Assembly (NCBI GenBank): GCA_964007475.1
Contig: OZ023273.1
Coordinates: 143,875,308-143,939,307 of the forward strand
Direction of reading: 5' to 3'
Source of the DNA: Hybos culiciformis
Lineage: Eukaryota; Arthropoda; Insecta; Diptera; Hybotidae
DNA: 64,000 bases
Below the pieces are notes generated by a model. The model was not told the origin of the DNA and ran no database searches. It saw only the letters and a program-made list of their open reading frames with translations. Every line of letters begins with the position of its first letter. Position 1 is the first letter of the stretch. The translations under genes were made by a program, and so were the position numbers. Shown here piece after piece: positions 1 through 12,423 of the stretch.

Positions 1-1495
1 TTTAGAATGTTATTCATCACATTGCACATGTGTATTGAGTAACTTGAAAAAGAATTTCGAAGTAAAAATATTGCGCTTAATGTCCGTAGAATAAAACAGA
101 TAATCATAAGTGAAATTATATACAATTTGTACTTACTTAGTACAAATAATTTATAATATGTAAAAATATAATCCATTGAACTTTATTTCGAAATTTAATA
201 TTAAGTTAAAGAAAATAAAAATGTTTTTTTTTTTTGTAAAGAATGCGGACCTTTAATGTCCAAAATAAAATATAAATATCTTATATATGTGATTTTACGT
301 TTTTATCTGCAAATTAAAATATTTTTGTGTTTCTTATAATTATAAATTTCTTTTTCCGAAAATTGTATAAAATTTATTAAATCTGAACTACTATGGTATA
401 CTATAGTACGTGGTATATAATAGAAAAATTTATATAGCTCTTTTAAAATAAATATTTTGGCACAATTGGAATGAAATTCTTTTTGTGAAATATTTTTAAC
501 ATGTCAGACATTTGAAAAAAACTCATATATGTGTTTGAGGAAACAAACTTCGATCTTTTTTTTTAGTTAAAAACCTCCTGGAGAATAAAATAATTATAAA
601 ATTATGTTAAACTAATACAATATTAACAAGATTTACAGATAATGCCAAAAGATTTTTAAATTTATATATTAACATTATGTGGCTTCGAAAGAAAAGTTGA
701 CTTTTCGCAAATATCTCACACCTTATCCTACTGAAATAATAAACTTAAAATAAAAATTTAAATTAAAATACCCAAAATATTTTTTATTAAAATTCTTAAA
801 TATTTTTTCCTATAATCAATTAGAAATCTTGAAATTAATAGAATACTTATTTAAACCAAACCTGCAAGGTTTAAACATTACCTTAGACCCATGTCAAGAC
901 AACCCTTTTTTTTAACCACAAATAAACGTATGAAAACTTGGAAATAAAAAGAAATTGAAAAAAGGTGTATTAACTTCAAAGTGATCTTATCGGAACATTA
1001 ATAAAAATTATTTGGAATACAGAAAAAGAGATGTTAAGGAAATAATACATTAAAACTTTTGAATCTTTAATTAAATTAAAACTAAACTCCTCAGTTTAAA
1101 GACGGAAAACAAAAAAAAACTTTTTCATACCCAAAAAAAAGCAATCTAACATAAAACTTTCTAGGACATTTTTATGAAAATTTATTGCTAGGCATTATTC
1201 TTTTCTGATAATGTGAAAATTTTAAAATAAAACATGGAAATAAAACGAGATCCTTTAATAAAACAAATGTGTGTATTTCTTATTTCAATTTTAGAAGGAT
1301 ACCGTAAAGCAATATATGTAGGTATACAACGCATACATACATATAAATAAATGCTATATATAAAAATATACACAATAAATCGTTAAAAAGACTTTGGCTT
1401 CAGGTGCTTTTCGAATTTCGGCAAGTGATTTAAAAATAGAAAAGGTAATCCATAAATCCTTTTTTCTAAGAGAGATTAAGGAGGGTTTGATGTTG
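1..1495. other. AT-rich intergenic DNA
   Basis: No open reading frame with recognisable composition, no splice-consistent exon and no clear repeat ends were found here. Homopolymer A and T runs are frequent. I see nothing else that can be supported. Confidence 0.6.
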
Positions 1496-1739
1496 TACAC
1501 TCAAAGAAATAATGCAATCAAAACAACAAAAAATTGCTTCAATTTAAAGTGAGATTTCTTCACATTGTCCCTACAGAGAATTATTCGATTTGAAAACAAA
1601 TGGTAGTTCATTTCAAAATCGAAAGCACAAATTAGCAAGTATCTTTCGAAATGAAAACAAAATAATGCAAGTAAAACCAAAATAAAGTTTATTACTCCAA
1701 AACCAAAAACCTTTCAAATTCATCAGCAAAAACACCACA

Positions 1740-2034
1740 AATACAAAAAAAAAAATTGCTAGACTAAATTTTTTTTAAATTATTTATTTTTTTTATTAAT
1801 TTTTTATTTATTTTATTTAACTTTTTTTTTTTATTAATTTTATTTTTTTTTATTTTATTTAATTTTTTTTATTTATTAAATTTTTTTATTTATTTTTTAA
1901 ATTTTTTTATTTTTTTTTATTTTTCTTTCTTTTTTTTTTTAATTTTTTTGTTTATTGAATTTTTTTATTTATTTTTTTTTTATTTTTTTTTTATATTTTT
2001 TTTATTTTTTAAATTTTTTTTAATAATTTTTTTT
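1740..2034 (-). repeat. A/T-rich tract (poly-A-like on minus strand)
   Basis: Almost 300 bases consist of T runs broken by single or paired A residues (ATTT/ATTTT units). On the minus strand it follows directly after the tRNA-like block, as the A-rich tail of a SINE would, though it is much longer than usual and may have expanded by slippage. Confidence 0.55.
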
Positions 2035-2110
2035 ATGCCCGCTTGGAGCTTCGAACCACTGTCCTAAACATTGTAATCCACCAACTCTGCCACTGAGCTA
2101 TGAACTGAAT
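2035..2110 (-). repeat. tRNA-like segment (degenerate tRNA or SINE head)
   Basis: On the minus strand this contains TAGCTCAGTGGCAGAGT, a good RNA polymerase III A box and intact D arm (GCTC pairs with GAGT), and 32 bases later GGTTCGAAGCTCC, a good B box with the T loop TTCGAAG. The acceptor arm does not pair, the T stem has mismatches and the anticodon stem is weak, so it is not a working tRNA. With the A-rich tract that follows, a tRNA-derived SINE head or tRNA pseudogene is the best reading. Confidence 0.6.
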
Positions 2111-2529
2111 TTACGACGATGTGTAAAATGGAAAATATAATAAAATGAATGAAAATAAAACAGGACTTACTTCATTTCAATCTAAAGTTATTCATTTTAT
2201 TTTATTGCAACTAAAAACATTAATTTGAAGAACATAGTTTCATTAATGCAAGGTAAAATGAAAGCAATTGCAATTCAAATGAAGTAATAAAGTTTCTTTT
2301 GAAAGAAAATATTTGAAGTCCTAAAATAAGGACAGGTTTTCAGTCTTAAAATTGTCTGTAAAGTTGGTATTTCATTTTGAAACTTCATTTAGGATGTTTT
2401 CAAATAAAACAACAGATCTTGACTTCAAAAGTATCAATTACGGACAAAAATTGAAATGAAGTACAATTGCTGTTGATTTTGATTGCATTTTTTTTTTAGT
2501 GTATGTATTATTGAACCAACACATAAGTA

Positions 2530-3007
2530 CTTCACCCTTAAAAAAATTTAAAAATTTCAAATTCTGAATTTCAAATTCCTAATGTATTTTGTTAGTGTAA
2601 TTTAATGTCAAAAAAAAGTTTTCGGGTGAACACTTTTTTTCACTTTTTTTCATAAATTTCAAATATTAATAACAAAGCTGCCAGAGTAGGATTTTCTTTC
2701 CCTAAATTTAGAGGATTTTATTATATCTGGAAAAAATTATGAACAAAAAATTATTGTACAAGAAAAATCTCAGGAAATTTGCGGAATTTTTTTCATCTGG
2801 CATGTTTTTTTTTTTTGATTTGACAATTAGAATGACAGAACTTGAATTTCAAATTTTTTTTTGTTGTTGTGAATTTCAAATACACGCTCTGAGGCGTGTA
2901 TTTGAAATTCACAACAACAAAAAAAAATTTTAAATTTTACACTAACAAAATACATTAGGAATTTGAAATTCAGAATTTGAAATTTTTAAATTTTTTTAAG
3001 GGTGAAG
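2530..3007. mobile_element. Foldback/MITE with 71-bp perfect inverted repeats
   Basis: The arms 2530-2600 and 2937-3007 are perfect reverse complements over 71 bp (starting CTTCACCCTTAAAAAAATT). The interior has no coding capacity. A second, separate perfect palindrome lies inside (2851-2930). No clean target-site duplication could be assigned; the flanks GTA and CAC are not convincing. The perfect arms suggest recent insertion or gene conversion between arms. Confidence 0.75.
2851..2930. repeat. Perfect 37-bp-arm palindrome with 6-nt loop
   Basis: Arms 2851-2887 and 2894-2930 are exact reverse complements around a TCTGAG spacer. They contain AATTTCAAATACACGC and a GTTGTTGTG block. It is nested within the 2530-3007 element, near but not at its centre. 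It could extrude as a cruciform or form an RNA hairpin. Confidence 0.85.
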
Positions 3008-4230
3008 CACTATAATAAAAACGTTGTTTTTTAATATAAATTTGTTAAATGTTTAAACAATATTATCATAAAATTTTGATCCCATAACATTCTAGAAGTT
3101 TAGAAAGAAATTAATTAACAGGAAATTATTTTTGCAGTGCAAGTGTGAATTACGATTATAACTTTTTATGGCTTAAAAAAAGATTGTTAAATTTTTTTTG
3201 AGCTAGAGGACTTTAATAAATATATTTTTTTGCGTTCATACTTAGTTTTAAGGATCATTAATGAAAAGAATATTTATGTCATTACTTTTTATGGACTTTT
3301 TATGGACGCTACAGCAAATTTTATCCAACTAACTATCTTGTCAATAATGTGCATATCTATTATAACAAAAATCTCAACAAAAAAAATAATGACCGCGGTT
3401 AACCATTTATTCAATTATATCTTTTTTCCTATAAAAAAAATCTAAATTCGTTGTATCCCAATTCTTTTTGCAAATGATAATATGCTTTTTTAATTCCTCC
3501 CAAATTATTTGATCGAATTTAATACGGTAATAATAAAAAAAATAATTATTTTCCATTCGGAGAAAGTTAATTTAGTTTTGTTGTTTAACCAAAATTCCAA
3601 CAATTTTTCCGCACGAAATAAACTTTCAATTCAGTAAAATTTTTCACAGCTCGTGTAATGAACAGACATAGGTACATATATTATACTATATACATATATA
3701 TATAATATATAATACTGCAAAAAAAAGTATGTGATTGAAAAAATAAAATAAAATAAAATTATTGTAAAATAATGTAAATGTAAAACATAAAATATTGTTA
3801 CTCTGATGATTTTTTGTTTTATTATTTCACATTCATTTTGTTATTCGAAATTAATTCAATTTGATGTAAAAATAAAATATAAAATAACTTGATCAATAAA
3901 ATAAAAATATTTCATATATGTATATGAGAACATATTATAAAATATGTATTAAAAATTTTTGAAGGGAAATCGATTTTTTAATTTTATTAAAGAAAAATGT
4001 ATCCCAGTTTCTTGGGGATCCCTATTTCTTACGGATTAACCATTCATATTCGTAATGTATATTGAATTTTGAATTCGGAAGATTAAACTTTTTTTTTCAT
4101 TTTATTTTAATTTTATCATTGTTATGTATAGTTACGTTTTCAAAAGGAATGCAATGCATAAAAAAACTATCGATCGAGTTTATGTAAAATTAAAATTTAT
4201 ATATTTATGTATATATAAATAAAGTATATA
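3008..4230. other. AT-rich intergenic DNA
   Basis: No gene or repeat with defined ends was recognised. It has short TA microsatellite-like runs near 3690-3710 only. Confidence 0.55.
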
Positions 4231-4350
4231 ATCATAACCAGGGCTTTTTTTGGAAAAAAATATTTACCGGAACGCTATATTATTTTTAATTCTATAGAAT
4301 GAAAACTGATACAGAAACTGAATTTCTGTTGATTGTATTGTACATTAATA

Positions 4351-4850
4351 TTAAGAGCCCTCGACGTGAAATTCTGTTTTCTAGTTTTGCAGTTTTTTTT
4401 TGTTTTATTTTACAGAAAATAAACGGCCGTGAAAAATGCGACAAAAAATGTACGAAAACACCTCTACGAGAAAATCACAAAACTATATTTGAATTTTATT
4501 TCTGTGCAAAAACTCGAATTTATCAAAAAAATTGAAAAAATTTTAGAAATAAATGAAACTAATTCAAAATTGTTTAGGAAATTTAAGAAATTCAAAATTC
4601 TCTTTATTTCTGCGTTTGAGATTTTTTATTATCTTTTTCCTTTACTGCATAATCTCAGCAAATATGTTCAAGTTTTTCTAAGGCTCATTTGGGCCAACAA
4701 AACTCAAAATTTAAAAAATCCGCCTCACATACTGTCTCATATCCGCCTCATATACTGTCTAACATATCAAAAAATCACTTCAGTCGAGATTGTATTAACT
4801 CTAGAATCAAAGCAAAACCAAGACCCATTTTCCGCAGTGAGGGCTCTTAA
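4351..4850. mobile_element. Candidate TTAA-flanked MITE nested in the hAT element
   Basis: TTAAGAGCCCTC at 4351-4362 is matched by GAGGGCTCTTAA at 4839-4850. This can be read as a TTAA target duplication plus an 8-bp inverted repeat GAGCCCTC, a piggyBac-like arrangement, though the ends do not begin with CCC. The repeat is short, so a coincidental or internal hAT motif is possible. Confidence 0.4.
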
Positions 4851-4975
4851 TAGGCGGATTAGGCGTTGGAACATTGCAAGAAACTTTCTATGCGTTACAT
4901 ATCTCGCCTCCTCTAAGTTTTTTTGGTAGGGTATTAAAATAACTATTTATTATTTTCATATTCTTGGGATATATT

Positions 4976-5453
4976 CAGGGGCGGATTTACGAATATGCCG
5001 CCCCTAGGCACTTTTTGAGAGTTTCAGTGTGATTGTAATTTAAATAAGAAACAAACTGTATTATTTAATTAGCTCAATTTACTTATTCTTTTTTTTAATT
5101 TTTTTATTTATGAATTTATCGAATGTATCTTCAAATTAAATTTTTTTTAACACTTCGTTCTCGATGTGCATAATTGAAATGTAATTTAATTTCGTTTCTT
5201 TCAATTGTGATCGAAGACAAGTTTTAATTCTATTCAAAGAAGAAAACAAGCTTCCAGCAAACAATTATGCTAGTTTCGAAATACGTTCTTATTATTTTTT
5301 TTGTAGATTAGTTACATATTCAATTCTACAAATAGAAAAATTTATTTATTTGATTTTTTTTTTTTTTATCGGTTTTATGTTATATTTTGCCGCTCCTTCA
5401 AATCTGCCACCCTAGGCAGGCGCCTAGTGTTCCTATTCGTAAATCCTGCGCTG
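4976..5453. mobile_element. hAT-type MITE nested within another hAT element
   Basis: The left end is CAGGGGCGGATTTACGAATA and the reversed right end is CAGCGCAGGATTTACGAATA. The 8-bp TSD GATATATT occurs at 4968-4975 and 5454-5461. Subterminal CCTAGGC motifs occur near both ends. The element is 478 bp and non-coding. Because its TSD lies inside the 4239-5803 element, it inserted after that one. Confidence 0.92.
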
Positions 5454-5811
5454 GATATATTTAAAAACTATATTATAAGTGACACTTTGAAAAATAAATT
5501 TAAATTCTTCACTTCCTGAAATCTTCAAAGTAACGTAGAATAATTAGTAATCGCAGAATAGGTAACTAGACAAAAAATATAGAAAAAAATAGCAACCAAA
5601 AAATAGCAATCGCAAACCTAGTTATGGCAAATCTATGATTTGAAATTTTTATTAGATAAAAATTATTGTTTTTTACGAATTTTTCTCATGAGAAAAATAA
5701 CGACAATTTTTTTAATCTAATAAGAATTGGTTTTTTATTTTTTATTTAATTTATATTTACCGGAGCTGCGCTCCGGTGAGCTCCGGTACAAAAAAAAGCC
5801 CTGATCATAAC

Positions 5812-8384
5812 AATATATCATTTACGTCATTGCTATTTTTATTTATTTCAAATATATTCAAATAAATTGAGCACAAAACGTGATTTATTTCTAGTTCTTG
5901 CCATTGGGGAATTTTTGAAATTTAATTTGAAATTTAATTAATTTATTGCTACTCTAATTGTAATTAATAAATTTTTAGCGAGGGATATTAATATTTTACA
6001 AAAAATTTATAAGGTTTACACTTCACAAAATGGATATAGTTTTGGTCGTTATCTTACAACAAAGTAAGTTTCCGTTGGGGTACAGTTTAGTGTAAAATTA
6101 ATCTTTTCTAGAGTAATTTATTGTACACCAAAAAGACGTAATTATTTTGAATCTAAATCGTATGTTTAATACCAATGCACTGAGTTGGTCACATATCGCG
6201 TTGATATATTTTTGTCAAAATATGCGTAAAATGAAAATATTTCAATTCAAAAAATTAAATGCATTTTTTGATTGAATTTTTCAGTAGATTTTTTAACAAT
6301 TATATGAAGAACTGATTCACTTATTCTCTATTATTGGTTTTGATTCTTCATTTTACTAATTTTAATTAATTCTGAAATACTCTAAAGGTCCCGGTTCTAT
6401 TCCCAACTCATCAATTAATATTATTTATTTTTGTGTTTCGTTTTAGTTTAGTGCTCTTAACGATTTTAAAAAGTTTTTTTTTTATATACTACGCAAAGAC
6501 CTACGGATGTACCACACCAAAATTAAAATTTTTTGAAGTTGCTATTATTAAGTCATGTTGTAAAAATGAACAAACGATGTTTTTAAATTTATTTTGTCTT
6601 TGATGTTTTATTTTAAGAAAAAAGCAACATAAACTTTTTTAATACTTTTAACATTTTTTCATTGGCAAAAAAAAAAGAAAAAGACTTTATTTGATTTTCT
6701 TCTTTCTATTGATTTAAGGATAACGTCTGCTTTGTGGCAAATATAAGAAAGAAGTATATTTTCTTTTCTGTTAAAAGAACAAAAAAAAATAAGGTTTTTC
6801 TTATTAGTTTTCGGTTTGATGTTGACATTGGACTTTGTGGGCTGTTTAAACCAAAACGAAAAGAAGTAAAAATCTATATTATTATTATTATACTGTCGCA
6901 TAACGTGTATTGCTTCGATTTGTACTTTTATGTTGGTTCTTTATTGATTATTATAAATAGTTACAATATAGTTACAAAATAGAAAACTTTCAACAGAATT
7001 TTTCTACATATTATAATAGACAATTATAAAAGGTTGCATTAGATACTTTTAACAGACAGAATTTTAATGCAAAATTCTAACGAAACGATTTACAATTTGT
7101 CATTCAACTTTAACATTAATGCTTAAAACTTTAAGCTTTCTCTGAATAACTTTAAAATTGTAATTTTGTACATTTCAGAAAATGAAAAAATAAATTTTCA
7201 CAAAAAAATTGTTTTTCGCTATCATTTTCAATTCATCTCTTAAGTTCACGTTTTTTCATTTAATGACATATATACATACATAAAAAATATTATTGATTGA
7301 TTTGTTCAAAATAACAATAAATCAAAATGTTATGATATTTTGAAAGCAATTTAATATATGTACATATATACTATTTATAAAAAAAAAATAAGTATAAATT
7401 ACTAAGTATTTTGGAATAAGGTTAATAGAAAATAAAATACTGACTGCTGAAAAGATTTAAAAATACATATATTAGTAGATAAAAGAAAAATAAAGGAAAA
7501 CTTAATATTTTCCATATATATGTATAAAAACAATTTTCTCAACTTAAGTGCATGTATAATGTACATGTAAATGCCCAAATACCCTTATGTATGTAGTACA
7601 TATCTGTAACTATTTATGTTGGTTTGACTCAACAATTTAAAGTCAATTTGCAATTATACCTGTACGTTTTAGAATTATATGTGTTTTACATTAAAATTAC
7701 ACATACTGTGCAGCAAATGTTACCCAAATATGGATCCTTTTAAAATGACAAACTCTCAAAATCCAATTTAAAAAAAAAATAATAATTATTGATGCAATTT
7801 AATTTTTTAAGATTAGAGCTATCATTTGAGCAATCGACGATGAAGACTATCATTTAATTCCAAAACTCATAAATTCATAAATACAACCTTAAATAAAATG
7901 ATATCCGTTTTTTTGTGGACAATTTGATGCATTTTTTCTTAAACTAAATGATCAATGCTATGCTGCTGACTTTCAGAGTTTTGCGTTTAGGCCAGACTCT
8001 TAAAAATATCTCTTCTTCAATATTAATATTTTTGTACCAAATAATTTCTATTATTTTATCAGAAAAACGAGATAAAAATGGATTTGTTGTGATATTTATA
8101 AACTTTAATTTAAAATCTTTTTGAAAGTAATAAAAATAACGTGTCGCTTAAGAAAAATAAATTTTTAGAAAGTTCTATGAACTTACTTAAATTTTTCATG
8201 GAAAAGCTCTATAGAGAAAATTGAAACCACTTGAAGATTTATTATATAAGTTTATTTATATTTTTATTTTTATTGTAAACTTATAAGTATGTATATTATA
8301 TTAGAAGAAGATTTGGATAATATTGAAATACATATATCATTCACAAAGGCAAAGGAAAAAAAAATACGATATATGTAGGTAGGA
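5812..8384. other. AT-rich intergenic DNA
   Basis: No coding region or bounded repeat is recognisable. The two opposing ORFs of about 80 codons at 6659-6982 overlap in antisense, lack recognisable motifs and are compatible with chance. Confidence 0.55.
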
Positions 8385-8392
8385 ATGACAAC

Positions 8393-9171
8393 CAGGGCCG
8401 CATTTACTAATAGGCAAACCTAGGCAGCTGCCTAGGGGCGCTAAGATAAAAAGGGCGCTTGCAATTTAATTTTTTTTTAGAAAATTTTATGAAGCATGCT
8501 TTTTTTTAATTAATTTTTTTTTTTTTTTAATTTAAGTATTGATAATTATAATTAAATTATATAATCGAAATTAAGAATTAAGCGAGCGTACGGCAAGCAT
8601 TATTTTATAGTTTATTTTATAATATTATAGAATGAATTAATTTACAAAAAATTAGAATTTTTAAACAATTGAATTATATACCAACCTAAACAAAATATTG
8701 CAAATGCAGAAAACTTATATCGGGTATGCAAGAACGTTTTGATGAATGTTTTATGGAAGAATCTGTGCCAAGTGACATCATATTTGAAATATAATGAAAA
8801 TTCTAATATATAGTAAAAAATTAGTGTATTTCCAATTATAAATAAAATTTTAAGAAGGTTTTTGTGCCTACATTTAACTAACTGCTCTGCGGATCGAAGT
8901 TTTTCGTTGTTAAAACGCACTAGCTATTAATAAAAACTAATTTTACATCAAATAGTAATTATACTGACATAATTGATGATTTTGCAGACAAAAAATCAAG
9001 GCGAAAATTTTAATGTGTACACTATGACATTTTTACTTACTACTAAATACATAAATTAACAAAAACAACTAATAATTATATTGTACATGTTGTCTTTAAC
9101 TTTTATTATTAGATTATGGGGCGCGTTAATATACATTGCCTAAGGGCGCCAAAGATACAAATGCGGCTCTG
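8393..9171. mobile_element. hAT-type MITE with CCTAGG subterminal motifs
   Basis: The ends are CAGGGCCGCATTT and, reversed, CAGAGCCGCATTT; the 8-bp TSD ATGACAAC is at 8385-8392 and 9172-9179. Near the left tip a palindromic CCTAGGCAGCTGCCTAGG lies next to GGCGC motifs; the right tip has GCCTAAGGGCGCC. The shared CCTAGG/GGCGC motifs suggest relationship to the 4976-5453 element. It is non-coding (a 92-codon minus-strand ORF inside has no recognisable domain). Confidence 0.9.
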
Positions 9172-9179
9172 ATGACAAC

Positions 9180-11647
9180 CTAAGTATAATATGTTTTGTT
9201 TTCTTAGGTTTTTAGTTTTTCGTTTATTTTTATTTATTTATATTTGTATATAATATTTTTTTTTTTACTTTTTTAACTTAAAATATTATGTGAAAATAAA
9301 GATGGTAAATTTTCACGTAAAGCAACAATTTATTCTGAAGCACGATTTAATAACTTTTTATTGAACATGTTACAAAGTTTAGAATTTCAGAAAAATGTTA
9401 TAGGTACATGTAAGGAACAATATATTTTTATTTAAATTTACTGATGTAAAAATGGGATTACTTGATGTAAATGAGCTAAAAAGTCTCTTAAAGACATTGT
9501 GTTTTCTTCTTTTTTTAAATCGGTTTGCAAATTTTCCTCCTTACACCTGGGATAGTAAAAAGTAAATCAATTGAATTTGTTTTTTACTGTTTTTTTTCAT
9601 AAATTTAATTGTACATAGAGTATATAACTTAACGAACTGACTATACAGAACAGTGATGCGTATCGATATATGGGAAATAATTTGTACGCTGTAATACATA
9701 ATCTTATAAGTAAACCGAAATAGACATTTGATCACACAAATAATTAATTACAATAATTGTCTAGATCCTAGATCTATTTTGAATAAATAATAATGTTATA
9801 ATATGCCCAATTGTCCATTGTATAAACTCAAATAACTGAGCATAATATTTGTAGTTTGTAAAGCCATAGAAGTAATCAAAGTGACTAAAAAATTGTAATT
9901 TTCTTTTTAATAACATAAGAAATTGAGAACAAACATCAGACCTACAACTTCACCAAAATTTTATTCTTTTTTTAATATAATAGATATTCTATCGACAGTA
10001 TGTAATGAAAAATTTTTGTATAGATATATTATATAAATTATAATCTTATATAGTGTTGAATTTTTTTTTATTACATTGCTTGCTATATTTTATGACAAAT
10101 AAATAAATTTTCTTCGAAATATCATTAGAACAGAGAAGAAAAAAAACGATATTTCAGACGGGTTAATAAATTATCACGAAAGCTAAATGTAACACCTTTC
10201 TTTTCATTTTCAACTAACATACAATAAATCTTTGATCTAAAAGCATTATATAGTTACAGAAAACAGAGTGTGTATATGTTATTTATTTGTACACAACTAT
10301 ACAAATATGTATTATAATACTATTATGTATCGTATGTATAAAACAGGTAATTTTCAATTTAATTATTATTTGGTTCTGTTTGTTCTGTTAGAAATAATTA
10401 TTGTTATGACAAATAAAATATTTTCCAAACACATCAAAATTTATTTGATGAATTAAAATGTATACATCATCATACTTTTTGCCAAATATCTATTTGGATG
10501 AACAGAAAACAAATATTTAACTAAATAAAACATTTTACCAAACAAATTTGAAAAAAAAAATAGCCACATATTTGGCGTTTATAGACAAATAGTCTAATGA
10601 TACCTTTACAATTTAAAAATTAAAAAGAATAATATTTCTTTGCTTCAATTTCTCCACCAGTTCAAATACAGTTTAACTGAAATCGAATAAAATTGTGCAA
10701 TTTAGTCGTTAAGTCAATTCAGTTCAATTATTAATACCGTCAAAAAACAATTCTTCATATTATGATGAGATTTTCATTTTCATCATATACAAATATGCAC
10801 CAAGCACATAATTATGGTGGAAAATTTAAATATATATGTTTTCGGTTTCAATTCAAGTTTTATCTTATTTAAAAATTATTCTTAAATGAAATTATTCAAC
10901 TTTAAAATTTCAAAATTTAACTGGAAACCTAAATGACATTTTTGCGGCAAAAATATACAATTTTTCCAAGGATTAAAAATCTAAAAGGACTTCATTACAA
11001 AGTTTTAGGAAAACATACGTATGTACACAAATAAAAAAAAAAGGGATCTAAAATTTTTTCAAAATTATGTTGGTTAAAAAAATGTTTTAAAAAAATATAG
11101 AACAAAAAAATATGTTTTTTTTTTCTTACAATAAGTTTTTAAGCAAAAATATTTTTTTTTTTTTTTTCTAAAAGGTTTTGTTTTCTTTTTCTCTCTGTTA
11201 AAAATAATAAAATAAAAAGGATAAATATGAGGATTTGTAAAAATTTAATAATTCAATCTAAAATAAATATGGCTATTAGATTTCGTAAGGGCAGAAAAAA
11301 AGGTTTAAAAAAAAATAATATTGAAAATAAAAGTAAAAAAAAAATTCAAAGGTAAAAACAATTCCAACAATTTACGGAAACTTTTGGGAATATAGGGTGC
11401 TTGATGTATATTTTTTTTCTTCTGTAGTCAACAAACCTAAAAATGTAAACCATAAAGATTTTGATAATAAACTTAGAAATATTATATATATATATACCTT
11501 ACCGACATATTTCTTTGATGATAATCATAGAATTTAAAGAAATATTTTAACGATTTTTTTAAATTCCTAAATAATTCTTAGACAGTAAGTTGTACCTCAG
11601 CTGGGTTATAATATATTTGTACCCATAAATTTCAAGATCTTAACTAG
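9180..11647. other. AT-rich intergenic DNA
   Basis: No gene is supported. Short ORFs of 62-64 codons are hydrophobic, low-complexity and compatible with chance. Confidence 0.55.
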
Positions 11648-11655
11648 TCAATTAT

Positions 11656-12022
11656 CAGAGCTGACTAAATTTGTTTAATATTGATTGCATTATACAGAAA
11701 TTGAGTTCATCACATATTGTGACAAACAATTTTAGGAATTTTTGTACAGTTCAATATACTGATCGGTACTGTATTTTTTTTTGCAGTATCAGTATATTGT
11801 GAGAAAATACTGCAGTATTTTTGAAGTATCAGTATACTGGTACTGACATTTTTTTAAGTACCAGTACATTCCAGAAAAATATTGCAGTATTTTTACAGTA
11901 CCAGTATACTGGTACTGAATTTTTTTTAAGTAACAGTACATTCTAGAAAAATATTGCAGTAATTTGGCAGTACTAGTATATTGGTACTTTTATTGCAAAA
12001 TACTTAAATTTAGTCAACTCTG
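11656..12022. mobile_element. Short hAT-type MITE built of internal ~80-bp repeats
   Basis: The inverted ends are CAGAGCTGACTAAATTT and, reversed, CAGAGTTGACTAAATTT. The 8-bp TSD TCAATTAT lies at 11648-11655 and 12023-12030. The interior (about 11755-11995) is three imperfect repeats containing GCAGTATTTTTACAGTACC and the palindromic CAGTATACTGGTACTG, many copies of a CAGTA/TACTG motif that could be transposase binding sites. Confidence 0.9.
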
Positions 12023-12030
12023 TCAATTAT

Positions 12031-12423
12031 ACAGATTATTTTATAATTTGAAAATAAAATGACACATTCGCATTTTATTTGGGGTATAATATATACGCAA
12101 ACAAATGCATTATACTTGCAAAAAAAGTGTTTATAAATTGTTGACCACTTTTTGACTTTATAAAAGAATATAATAAAAATTTTTCCGACCATTTGTTCAG
12201 GAAAAAAAAAATAATGTACATAAGGTATTTATAATCGTAGAATCTAAGTACAGGACGTCTTCTCAAAAATAAAATCATAATAATGAAATTCAATGTACAT
12301 ATTTCGAAAAGAATATTTTGTACGAAATTAATAAAATTATATTATGATCACAAGAAAACTATATACCAACTATTTTCCTGTTGAACTAATCATTAAAAAA
12401 AATTATGAAGAGTAGAGCTTAAT
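12031..12423. other. AT-rich spacer before the lipase duplication
   Basis: Nothing recognisable is present between the hAT-type element and the start of the duplicated segment. Confidence 0.5.

Larger units (their letters stand above)
1496..2503. mobile_element. TA-flanked element with ~60 bp inverted repeats (mariner-like MITE)
   Basis: The left end reads TACACTCAAAG and the right end reads AGTGTA. Taking TA as the target-site duplication (1496-1497 and 2502-2503), the element runs from CACT to AGTG (1498-2501). The inverted repeats are imperfect but extend about 60 bp: TGCAATCAAAA followed by CAAC is shared on both ends, then an ATTG...CTTCA-type stretch. A TA duplication and a CACT terminus fit Tc1/mariner-type non-autonomous elements. 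There is no transposase ORF. Inside are a T-rich tract and a tRNA-like segment, listed separately. An alternative is a foldback element that has captured a SINE. Confidence 0.6.
4239..5803. mobile_element. Non-autonomous hAT-type element with 8-bp TSD, carrying nested insertions
   Basis: The ends are CAGGGCTTTTTTTGG (left) and, reversed, CAGGGCTTTTTTTTGTACCGG (right). The 8-bp sequence ATCATAAC is directly repeated at 4231-4238 and 5804-5811, which is the hAT signature. The right end has CCGGAGC/GCTCCGG hairpins close to the tip. No transposase is encoded; ORFs inside are chance. Two further elements lie within it: a second hAT-type element (4976-5453) and a TTAA-flanked candidate (4351-4850). 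Confidence 0.88.

Noticed and set aside
2035..2110. Functional tRNA gene
   Set aside because: The A and B boxes are good, but the acceptor and anticodon stems do not pair; treated as a SINE head or pseudo-tRNA.
4429..4929. 166-codon ORF, plus strand
   Set aside because: It lies inside the nested hAT/TTAA elements, has AT-driven composition and no motif, and crosses a terminal repeat; not a transposase.
6659..6982. Overlapping antisense ORFs of about 80 codons
   Set aside because: They result from a stop-poor stretch read on both strands; no splice or domain support.
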